This document shows positions 8,324 through 15,882 of a DNA stretch of 64,000 bases, piece after piece. The notes beneath the pieces were generated by a model. That model was given only the letters and a program-made list of their open reading frames with translations. It searched no databases and had not been told where the DNA came from. The DNA comes from Piscirickettsiaceae bacterium. Lineage in GTDB: Bacteria; Pseudomonadota; Gammaproteobacteria; Nitrosococcales; Methylophagaceae. Position 1 is the first letter of the stretch. Each line of letters opens with the position of its first letter. The translations under genes and the position numbers were made by a program. The DNA is taken from positions 62,001 through 126,000 of the forward strand of contig JABSQO010000002.1 in the NCBI GenBank assembly GCA_013215775.1, in the 5' to 3' direction.

Positions 8324-10225
8324 ATGCGCACCATGATAAAGCTCAGTCAACTCTCTATTCGCCGTGGACCACGGTTATTATTCGAATCAGTCAACCTGAT
8401 TATTCATCCTAAACAAAAGGTTGGGTTAACCGGTGCAAATGGGTCTGGAAAATCGAGCTTATTTGCTTTATTTCAAGATCAATTGCATGCTGATCATGGC
8501 AGTGTTTCTATTCCAAATTCATGGGTGATTTCCCATGTGGCACAAGAAACGCCCGCCGTTAATGTGGCTGCTATTGAATATGTATTGGAAGGTGATACGG
8601 AATATATTCAACTACAACAGAAATTGCTTAAAGCAGAAGCAGAACATGATGGTCATCTCCAAACTGAGTTGCATGATAAGTTAGCCGCGATTGATGGCTA
8701 CACGGCACGTAGCCGAGCTGGTCGTTTATTGCATGGCTTAGGTTTTTCTGGTGAACAGGAAAATATACCTGTTACCTCTTTCTCGGGTGGTTGGCGGATG
8801 CGGTTGAACTTGGCACAAGCATTAATGTGTCGTTCTGATTTGTTGTTATTAGACGAACCGACAAACCATTTAGACTTAGAAGCTGTTTATTGGTTAGAAG
8901 AATGGTTACGTCGTTATCAAGGCACCTTAGTTTTAATTTCACATGATCGTGATTTTCTTGACCGAGTGGTGACTCAAATTGTCCATATCGAACAACAAGG
9001 GATGAAAGCCTATACCGGTAATTATTCTGCTTTTGAATTGGCGCGTGCGGAACATTTAGCCCATCAGCAAGCAGCGCATAATAAACAACAACGTGAAATT
9101 GCTCATATTCGTAGTTTTGTTACTCGATTTAAGGCGAAAGCAACTAAAGCGAGGCAAGCTCAGAGTCGTATTAAAGCATTAGAACGGATGGAGTTAATCG
9201 CCCCTGCACATGTTGATTCTCCCTTCCATTTTAGCTTTTTACCGCCGACTCGATTGACGGCACCGTTAATTAGTTTGGATAAGGTGGCGGTGGGTTATAA
9301 CGATCAAGCAATTATTTCAAAGGTGAAGTTATCATTAGCTCCGGGTGACAGAATTGGTTTGTTAGGCCCAAATGGTGCGGGTAAATCAACATTAATAAAA
9401 CTGATTGCAGGTGTGTTGCCACCTTTGCAGGGTAAACGAAAAGAAGGCAAAGATATTAAAATTGCTTATTTTGCCCAACATCAATTAGAGCAGTTGATAT
9501 TAGAGGATAGCCCCTTACAGCACTTACAGCGGCTTGACCGCTTAGCATCAGAAAGTGACTTACGAAACTTTATTGGTGGTTTTGGTTTTCATGGTGATGA
9601 TGCACTCGCTCCAGTCGCCCCATTTTCAGGTGGTGAAAAAGCCCGCTTGGTATTGGCATTATTGGTCTATCAAAGACCGGCATTATTATTATTAGATGAG
9701 CCGACTAATCATCTTGATTTAGAAATGCGTTTAGCACTAACTATGGCCTTACAAGATTTTGAGGGTGCATTAGTGGTGGTATCACATGACCGACATTTAT
9801 TACGTACTGTGGCGGATGATTTATGGTTAGTATCAGATGGTCAAGCCAAAGAATTTGATGGTGATTTAGATGATTATCGCCAATGGTTAATGACCAAAGA
9901 TAAAGTGGCTAAAACAGAGACTAAGGTAGCCGTCGTTAATAATAAAAAAGAGGATCGACGTGCAGCAGCAGAGGCAAGGAAAAAATTACAGCCATTACGA
10001 AATACAGTTAAAAAAGCTGAGCAACAGATGGACTCTTTGCAAACCAAATTGAATGAGCTTGAGGAAAAGTTAGCGGATAACAGCCTATATGACGACACGG
10101 CTAAACAACAATTAAAAACATTATTATTAGAGCAAGCCACTTATAAATCTGATTTAGAACAGACTGAATTAAATTGGCTTGAAGCAAGCGAAGAATTAGA
10201 AACAGCACAAGCTGTTGAGGAATAA
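8324..10225 (+). CDS. yheS: ABC-F family ATPase YheS
   Basis: Two ABC cassettes with Walker A GANGSGKSS and GPNGAGKST, signature sequences FSGGWRMRLNLAQAL and FSGGEKARLVLAL, and DEPTNHLD in both halves. The IKALERMELIAPAHVD linker is diagnostic of YheS. The C-terminal 100 residues form a charged coiled coil like that of the E. coli protein. ABC-F factors act on the ribosome, probably at the E site. The ATG at 8324 sits 4 bases after GAAGGG; the ATG at 8333 matches the E. coli N-terminus better, and the TATAAT at 8320-8325 could be a promoter -10, so the start is uncertain by 3 codons. uup follows after 3 bases. Confidence 0.93.
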   Translation: MRTMIKLSQLSIRRGPRLLFESVNLIIHPKQKVGLTGANGSGKSSLFALFQDQLHADHGSVSIPNSWVISHVAQETPAVNVAAIEYVLEGDTEYIQLQQKLLKAEAEHDGHLQTELHDKLAAIDGYTARSRAGRLLHGLGFSGEQENIPVTSFSGGWRMRLNLAQALMCRSDLLLLDEPTNHLDLEAVYWLEEWLRRYQGTLVLISHDRDFLDRVVTQIVHIEQQGMKAYTGNYSAFELARAEHLAHQQAAHNKQQREIAHIRSFVTRFKAKATKARQAQSRIKALERMELIAPAHVDSPFHFSFLPPTRLTAPLISLDKVAVGYNDQAIISKVKLSLAPGDRIGLLGPNGAGKSTLIKLIAGVLPPLQGKRKEGKDIKIAYFAQHQLEQLILEDSPLQHLQRLDRLASESDLRNFIGGFGFHGDDALAPVAPFSGGEKARLVLALLVYQRPALLLLDEPTNHLDLEMRLALTMALQDFEGALVVVSHDRHLLRTVADDLWLVSDGQAKEFDGDLDDYRQWLMTKDKVAKTETKVAVVNNKKEDRRAAAEARKKLQPLRNTVKKAEQQMDSLQTKLNELEEKLADNSLYDDTAKQQLKTLLLEQATYKSDLEQTELNWLEASEELETAQAVEE

Positions 10226-10228
10226 ACA

Positions 10229-12115
10229 TTGGCGTTATTGTCATTAAAACAAATTACCGTTAGTTTTGGCGGCCCTAATCTACTGGATAAAATAGACTTT
10301 CAACTTAAGAAAGGTGAGCGAGTCTGTTTGGTTGGTCGAAATGGTGCTGGGAAATCAACATTAATGAAGTTGATTGCGGGTGAGATCAAACAAGATGGAG
10401 GAGAAGTCTTAGGTAAAGGTTTAAAAATTGCCCGATTAGAACAAGAAGTGCCAGCAGGGACAGAAGGTAGTGTATTTGATGTGGTGGCCAAAGGTTTAGG
10501 TGATATAGCGCCGTTATTAATTGAATATCATCATGTGATCCACCAATTAGAAACGGATAGTTCGGACAAAGTATTGGCGGCTTTAGAAAAAGCACAGCAC
10601 AACTTAGAAGCGGTTGATGGTTGGTCGGTGGAACAACGAGTCGAAAGTGTCATTACACGATTATCATTAAATGCAGATGATGATTTTTCATCATTGTCAG
10701 GTGGTAAGAAACGACGCGTATTGTTAGCACAAGCTTTGGTTAAAGAGCCTGATATTTTATTATTGGATGAGCCGACAAATCATCTGGATATTTCATCTAT
10801 TACGTGGTTAGAAGAATTTCTAAAGAGTTATAACGGTACTTTATTATTTATTACTCATGATCGAATGTTTTTGCAGTCGTTAGCAACACGAATTGTGCAG
10901 TTAGACCGAGGTAATTTAGTGAGTTTCCCTGGGGATTATGCGAATTATTTGCTGCGCCGGGAAGAAATGTTGTCTGATGAAGCTCAGCAAAATGCACTAT
11001 TTGATAAAAAACTAGCCCAAGAAGAAGTGTGGATAAGGCAAGGTGTTAAAGCCAGACGCACTCGTAATGAAGGCCGCGTACGCGCCCTTGAACAATTACG
11101 TCGAGAACGTAGCCAACGGCAAGAAAAACAAGGCAACGTTAAGATGCAGCTGCAAGATGCCGACCGCAGTGGTAAGTTGGTGATTGAGGCCGAAAATATC
11201 AGCCAAAGCTATGATGGCCGAGTATTATTTAAAGACTTTAATACGGTTATTCAGCGTGGTGATCGTATAGGTTTAATTGGCCCTAATGGCTGTGGTAAAA
11301 CGACATTATTATCTATTTTATTAGGTCGTTTAGAAGCTGAATCAGGCACCGTTAAATTAGGTACTAAAATTGAAGTTGCCTATTTTGATCAATTGCGGAG
11401 CCAATTAGATGAACAGGCCAGCGTCGTTGATAATGTCGGACAAGGTAAAGATTTCATTACAATAAATGGTGCTGAGAAACATGTTATGGGCTATTTACAA
11501 GACTTTTTGTTTACACCAGAACGTGCAAGAACACCCGTAAAAGCTTTATCAGGTGGTGAGCGAAACCGCCTGTTATTAGCTAAATTATTTACCCAACCTG
11601 CTAATTTATTAGTTATGGATGAACCGACCAATGATTTGGATGCTGAAACCTTAGATTTGTTAGAAGATCTGTTGCTGAATTATCAGGGAACATTATTATT
11701 AGTTAGCCACGATCGCTCATTTATTAATAATGTTGTCACCAGTAGTATCGTCTTTGATGATGACGGACAGGTGCGTGAATATGTTGGCGGTTATGATGAT
11801 TGGCTACATCAACGTCAAAAAGATATTCAAGTTGAGGCCAAGAAAAAAATAACGATAAAGGCGGCGGTAAAGCCAAATAAAAAGAAATCAACATTAACCT
11901 ATCAAGAACAACTTGATTTAGCAGCCTTGCCTCAGAAGATTGAAAATTTCGAACAACAACAAACAAAATTGCACGACACGATCAGTCAGCCAGAGTTTTA
12001 TCAACAAACGCCAGACAAGATTAGCCAAATTCAAGATGAATTAGAAAATATTACAATGGAGTTGGAAGCTGCTTATCAGCGTTGGGATTTGTTAGAGGCT
12101 AAACAGGAAGGCTAA
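10229..12115 (+). CDS. uup: ABC-F family ATPase Uup
   Basis: The 628-residue product has two ABC domains: Walker A GRNGAGKST and GPNGCGKTT, signatures LSGGKKRRVLLAQAL and LSGGERNRLLLAKLF, and DEPTNHLD / DEPTNDLD. The inter-domain part has WIRQGVKARRTRNEGRVRALEQLR, the Uup arm, and there is a C-terminal coiled coil from about residue 550. Uup influences ribosome function and precise excision of transposons in E. coli. Translation starts with TTG at 10229 behind GAGG at the end of yheS. The two paralogues form an operon. Confidence 0.94.
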   Translation: MALLSLKQITVSFGGPNLLDKIDFQLKKGERVCLVGRNGAGKSTLMKLIAGEIKQDGGEVLGKGLKIARLEQEVPAGTEGSVFDVVAKGLGDIAPLLIEYHHVIHQLETDSSDKVLAALEKAQHNLEAVDGWSVEQRVESVITRLSLNADDDFSSLSGGKKRRVLLAQALVKEPDILLLDEPTNHLDISSITWLEEFLKSYNGTLLFITHDRMFLQSLATRIVQLDRGNLVSFPGDYANYLLRREEMLSDEAQQNALFDKKLAQEEVWIRQGVKARRTRNEGRVRALEQLRRERSQRQEKQGNVKMQLQDADRSGKLVIEAENISQSYDGRVLFKDFNTVIQRGDRIGLIGPNGCGKTTLLSILLGRLEAESGTVKLGTKIEVAYFDQLRSQLDEQASVVDNVGQGKDFITINGAEKHVMGYLQDFLFTPERARTPVKALSGGERNRLLLAKLFTQPANLLVMDEPTNDLDAETLDLLEDLLLNYQGTLLLVSHDRSFINNVVTSSIVFDDDGQVREYVGGYDDWLHQRQKDIQVEAKKKITIKAAVKPNKKKSTLTYQEQLDLAALPQKIENFEQQQTKLHDTISQPEFYQQTPDKISQIQDELENITMELEAAYQRWDLLEAKQEG

Positions 12116-12134
12116 AGAATTAAGTTAGTGTTAT

Positions 12135-12162
12135 TTGTCAGATTAAAGCAGCGTGCTAGGAT
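12135..12162 (+). promoter_or_regulatory. Candidate sigma-70 promoter for the alanine symporter gene
   Basis: TTGTCA (5 of 6 matches to the -35 consensus) and TAGGAT (4 of 6) are separated by 16 bases, 34 bases upstream of the GTG start. It lies just after uup, so the symporter need not depend on that operon. Confidence 0.45.
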
Positions 12163-12195
12163 ACATTAACGTTGATTAGTTGAGGATAGTTAAGA

Positions 12196-13548
12196 GTGGA
12201 CATGATGTTACTGACAGATTTCATCAAACAGCTTAATGGCATTGTTTGGGGGCCATTGATGCTCGTGCTTATTCTCGGCACAGGTCTGGTGTTAATGATT
12301 GGGCTGAAGTTTATGCCAATAGTGAAAATGGGCTATGGGTTTAAGCTACTTTGGAGTGGGCGAGATAAAGAACGTCAACAAGGCGAGGGTGACATTACGC
12401 CTTTCAATGCATTGATGTCTTCACTAGCAGCAACCATTGGGACCGGAAATATTGCCGGAGTAGCAACCGCCATATTTCTAGGAGGGCCGGGTGCTCTTTT
12501 TTGGATGTGGATGACGGCTTTAGTCGGTATGGCAACCAAGTATTCTGAAGCGGTGTTGGCTGTCCATTTTCGTGAAACAGATGAAAATGGTCATAAAGTC
12601 GGTGGGCCGATGTACTACATCAAGAATGGTTTAAGTAGTCGCTTTGCTTGGTTGGGTACTGCCTTTGCGTTATTTGGCGCCTTAGCAGGATTTGGGATTG
12701 GTAATACAATCCAAGCTAATTCAGTTGCAGATGTTTTGTATTCAAATTTGGGTGTGCCACATTTGATAACTGGCATAGTGATTGCCATTCTAGTGGCAAT
12801 GGTATTGATCGGCGGCATCAAACGTATTGCTGAAGTGGCAGGGAAAATTGTGCCCTTTATGGCGGTTACTTATGTCTTAGCCGGTTTTATTATTTTAGTC
12901 ATGAACATGTCTCAGCTCCCATCCGCATTTGAACTTGTGTTTGTTCATGCTTTTACACCTGTTGCAGCGACGGGTGGTTTTGCTGGTGCGGCAGTCTGGG
13001 CTGCTATTCGATTTGGTGTTGCTCGTGGTGTATTTTCTAATGAAGCGGGTTTAGGTAGTGCACCTATTGCTCATGCTGCAGCAACGACAGATAGTCCTAT
13101 TCGTCAAGGCTCAATTGCCATGTTGGGTACCTTTATCGATACACTTATTGTTTGTACGATTACTGGGATGGTGATTATTGTATCGGGAGCATGGACCAGT
13201 GGCGAAACAGGTGCGAGTTTGTCTTCTCTGGCATTTGAATCGGCATTGCCGGGCATTGGTGGGTTTATTGTTGCTTTTGGCTTAAGTATTTTTGCATTTA
13301 CAACCATACTAGGTTGGAGCATCTATGGTGAGAAGTGTGTGGAATATCTCTTTGGTGTACGTTCCATTGTCCCATTTCGGATTCTGTGGATATTGGCAGT
13401 GCCACTAGGCGCTGTTGCTAATTTATCATTTATTTGGCTGGTGGCAGATACCTTGAATGCCTTAATGGCCTTACCAAACTTGATCGCTTTATTATTACTT
13501 AGCCCTGTGGTATTTAAACTAACTAAGGACTACTTTTCAGATAAATAA
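12196..13548 (+). CDS. Sodium:alanine symporter, AGCS family
   Basis: A 450-residue membrane protein with about 11 hydrophobic segments. The family signature region is LAATIGTGNIAGVATAIFLGGPGALFWMW, followed by GMATKYSEAVLAVHFRE and GGPMYYIKNGL; the later RFGVARGVFSNEAGLGSAPIAHAAA is also characteristic. AGCS proteins take up alanine or glycine with Na+. Start at GTG 12196 (GAGGA 9 bases upstream); the ATGs at 12202 and 12205 are alternatives. The gene ends 6 bases from the end of the convergent APS-kinase fusion. Confidence 0.93.
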   Translation: MDMMLLTDFIKQLNGIVWGPLMLVLILGTGLVLMIGLKFMPIVKMGYGFKLLWSGRDKERQQGEGDITPFNALMSSLAATIGTGNIAGVATAIFLGGPGALFWMWMTALVGMATKYSEAVLAVHFRETDENGHKVGGPMYYIKNGLSSRFAWLGTAFALFGALAGFGIGNTIQANSVADVLYSNLGVPHLITGIVIAILVAMVLIGGIKRIAEVAGKIVPFMAVTYVLAGFIILVMNMSQLPSAFELVFVHAFTPVAATGGFAGAAVWAAIRFGVARGVFSNEAGLGSAPIAHAAATTDSPIRQGSIAMLGTFIDTLIVCTITGMVIIVSGAWTSGETGASLSSLAFESALPGIGGFIVAFGLSIFAFTTILGWSIYGEKCVEYLFGVRSIVPFRILWILAVPLGAVANLSFIWLVADTLNALMALPNLIALLLLSPVVFKLTKDYFSDK

Positions 13549-13554
13549 AAGCGA

Positions 13555-14280
13555 TTAGGGCATATAGCTTTTTTTAATAAATTGAACGATCTTAGATGTT
13601 GCATCAGCAATGGATTCTGTATCTGAATCAATTATGATATGTGGTGATTCAGGTTCTTCATAGACATCAGATATACCCGTAAAATTCTTCAACTCACCTG
13701 ACTCTGCTTTTTTATAAAGACCTTTGATATCTCGTTTCTTACAGGTATCTAGATTAGCCTTCACGTAAACTTCAACATAATTAGTGGTCATTTCATTTAT
13801 AGCTTGTCTACTCTCTTTGTAGGGTGATACAAAGGATGAAACCGATGAAACAGAATTATTTTGTAGTGTTTTTATTAGGTGGCCGACTCTAGTGAGGTGG
13901 CGATGACGTTCTTTACGCTCAAATCCCACGTCTGGAATAAGATCACGGATATCTTTTGAGTCGATTCGTTCAAGGGGAATATCATTTTTTTGAAGCTCTA
14001 TAAATACCGCATCAGCTAATGTGCTTTTACCCGATGAAGGTAAACCTGTGAACCAAAGATTAAAAGGTTCTATACGTTGTTTTCCAAATTTGATTTTTTG
14101 CCAAGCACGTTCATGAAAGAAATATAAAAATATTTTTGCGAACGATTCTAGAATACCTGCTGCAATAGCGAGGTCTAGTCGGCCAAAAAAAAGATAAACA
14201 ATAATAATAGTTGTGCTGGTCGCAAAAAAGCGCCAGCTGATACCTTTGATCAGTGAGCGCTTCTTAGTTTCAATATACAT
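13555..14280 (-). CDS. DUF2061 membrane domain fused to adenylylsulfate kinase (CysC-like)
   Basis: Residues 8-60 are a DUF2061 domain: SLIKGISWRFFATSTT, two membrane helices around an FFGRLDLAIAAGILESFAKIFLYFFHERAW motif. Residues 70-241 are an APS kinase: P-loop GLPSSGKST (79-87), the IRDLIPDVGFERKERHRHLTRVGHL block, the FVSPYKESRQ motif, and a NFTGISDVYEEPESPHIIID lid. CysC makes PAPS from APS and ATP; the membrane domain would anchor it to the inner membrane. It is the last gene of the minus-strand run that begins with cbbM, 17 bases after the c-heme protein. That it belongs to the same transcript is inferred. Confidence 0.87.
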   Translation of the reverse strand: MYIETKKRSLIKGISWRFFATSTTIIIVYLFFGRLDLAIAAGILESFAKIFLYFFHERAWQKIKFGKQRIEPFNLWFTGLPSSGKSTLADAVFIELQKNDIPLERIDSKDIRDLIPDVGFERKERHRHLTRVGHLIKTLQNNSVSSVSSFVSPYKESRQAINEMTTNYVEVYVKANLDTCKKRDIKGLYKKAESGELKNFTGISDVYEEPESPHIIIDSDTESIADATSKIVQFIKKSYMP

Positions 14281-14297
14281 CTTCTATTAAATATTTT

Positions 14298-15062
14298 TTA
14301 TTCATCCAATAACGCATCACGATCATCACTATGTAGACGTGGCATTATCCACATTTCATACATAGAAACAATCCACATAAAGCCAAATGATAGTGCCATT
14401 GCGCCACCACCAATAATGACTAGCCATGCAAAGTTAGGGTTGAGTTTGGTGAGCCACCATGACGAGATGTCAAGGAGCAAGAAGATATAAGGCATTACGA
14501 CGACAGATGCCTTCAAATATTTAGGGACACCGGCAGCTAAACTAAAGATTAACCCAACAAACATAAAGATAAAGGCAATACCAAAAAGGTGAATATGTGA
14601 TACCCGTGCAAGAGAAGAGAAGCTTGCGCCAGTGTCTGTTTTAGCGCGTTCTACTACATTTTCAAATTGAGTAAAATCAGGGATGGGTAATCCAGAGTCA
14701 GCGTTATGACACATTACACAGCTAGTATCCATAATCTTGCGAATGCCAGTATCATAAAACGCTTTCTCATCAGCACCTTTATGTACCCAATTGATAATTT
14801 TTAATCGATCTTCTTCTGGTGCCATCAGTTGCATTGAGCCATTTAGTTTGGCTTCAAGGACTGAGCCAGAGCGTTTGCCATAATAACTATAAACAATATC
14901 ATCAACGGATAAACCTATTTCACCATCAGCGAGGCCATGTGTAAATTGGATTTGTACCAATGCCATCATATAACCAATAGCAACTACAATTAAATAGCCG
15001 GTGAATAATGCTTTAAGTGCAATACCTTGGCTGCAAAGATTGATTTTATGGGGTACTGACAT
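14298..15062 (-). CDS. Membrane protein with one c-type heme site (CVMCH)
   Basis: I do not recognise a named family. The 254-residue protein has one N-terminal membrane segment (about 18-38), a loop of about 105 residues containing the heme-attachment motif CVMCH (115-119), then about four membrane segments and a short charged tail. Heme attachment occurs in the periplasm, so the loop should face outward. A histidine pair in the sequence SLARVSHIHLFGIAFIF could be a further ligand or quinone-site residue. It lies between the DUF4197 gene and the DUF2061/APS-kinase fusion, on the strand of the RuBisCO operon. An electron transfer role is likely but its partner is unknown. Confidence 0.8.
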   Translation of the reverse strand: MSVPHKINLCSQGIALKALFTGYLIVVAIGYMMALVQIQFTHGLADGEIGLSVDDIVYSYYGKRSGSVLEAKLNGSMQLMAPEEDRLKIINWVHKGADEKAFYDTGIRKIMDTSCVMCHNADSGLPIPDFTQFENVVERAKTDTGASFSSLARVSHIHLFGIAFIFMFVGLIFSLAAGVPKYLKASVVVMPYIFLLLDISSWWLTKLNPNFAWLVIIGGGAMALSFGFMWIVSMYEMWIMPRLHSDDRDALLDE

Positions 15063-15107
15063 GGGAGATCCTATTGATATGTTTGGTTAGTGATAGTAAC
15101 AGATTTA

Positions 15108-15863
15108 CTAATTTCTAAAGACTTGTTTGAGTAGCTCTGTTGTTCTGGCAGCTGGGTTTTCACGAATTTTCTTTTCTTCTTGGGCGATGACTGTGAATAA
15201 GCCATTCAACGCTTGTTCGGTAACATAGTCGGGTAAATCAAGATTAACGTTTTCACCTATTAATGGTATAGCGGCAATTTGTCCTGCCAAATCATTGTAG
15301 TACTTAGTTGTGCCGACTTGGTTAAGTGAGTTTTCAATAGTTGGGCGAAATAATTCAGTTAATTGTGTAGTGGTTTTATCACGAAAATATTGTGTTGCTG
15401 CATCATCGTCACCTTGTAAAATCGTATTGGCATCTTCTATGCTCATATTTTTAATGGCATCAACAATTAATGCAGTTGCCTGTGGTGCAGCTGCTTCAGC
15501 TGCATGATTCATGCTTTGTTCAAATGCATCTGCTTGGCCACTTAAGCCAAATTTTCTCATTAAGTCAGTGACTTGTTGTAATTGAGGTGGCATAGCAATG
15601 CGGATTAATTCGTTGGCAAGGTATCCATCTACTTGGCTGACATTATCAACCGCATGGCGTGTACCGATATCTAACGCTTCTTTTAAACCAGAAACGATAG
15701 TGTCGTAATCAAGATCAGTTGAAGAGTCGGAATTGCTGGACAACAATTCTTTACCGGCAGTAGCAAGGTCTTCAAGGAATGATCCCCAATCGGCATATAT
15801 TGAGGTGCTGTATAGACTTATCACTAATAATAGTGAGGCTGATAATTTATATACGGATCTCAC
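15108..15863 (-). CDS. DUF4197 family exported protein
   Basis: The 251-residue product begins with a signal peptide (VYKLSASLLLVISLYSTSIYA-DW) and is otherwise helical. The pattern SGLKEALDIGTRHAVDNVSQVDGYLANELIRIAMPPQLQ, DANTILQGDDDAATQYFRDKT and the C-terminal QALNGLFTVIAQEEKKIRENPAARTTELLKQVF is that of DUF4197, a proteobacterial family without known function. It starts with GTG at 15863, with AAGGA six bases upstream, 19 bases after the cbbO stop, and so is probably in the RuBisCO transcript. It should be periplasmic. Confidence 0.87.
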   Translation of the reverse strand: MRSVYKLSASLLLVISLYSTSIYADWGSFLEDLATAGKELLSSNSDSSTDLDYDTIVSGLKEALDIGTRHAVDNVSQVDGYLANELIRIAMPPQLQQVTDLMRKFGLSGQADAFEQSMNHAAEAAAPQATALIVDAIKNMSIEDANTILQGDDDAATQYFRDKTTTQLTELFRPTIENSLNQVGTTKYYNDLAGQIAAIPLIGENVNLDLPDYVTEQALNGLFTVIAQEEKKIRENPAARTTELLKQVFRN

Positions 15864-15882
15864 ACTATGTCCTTATTTTATT

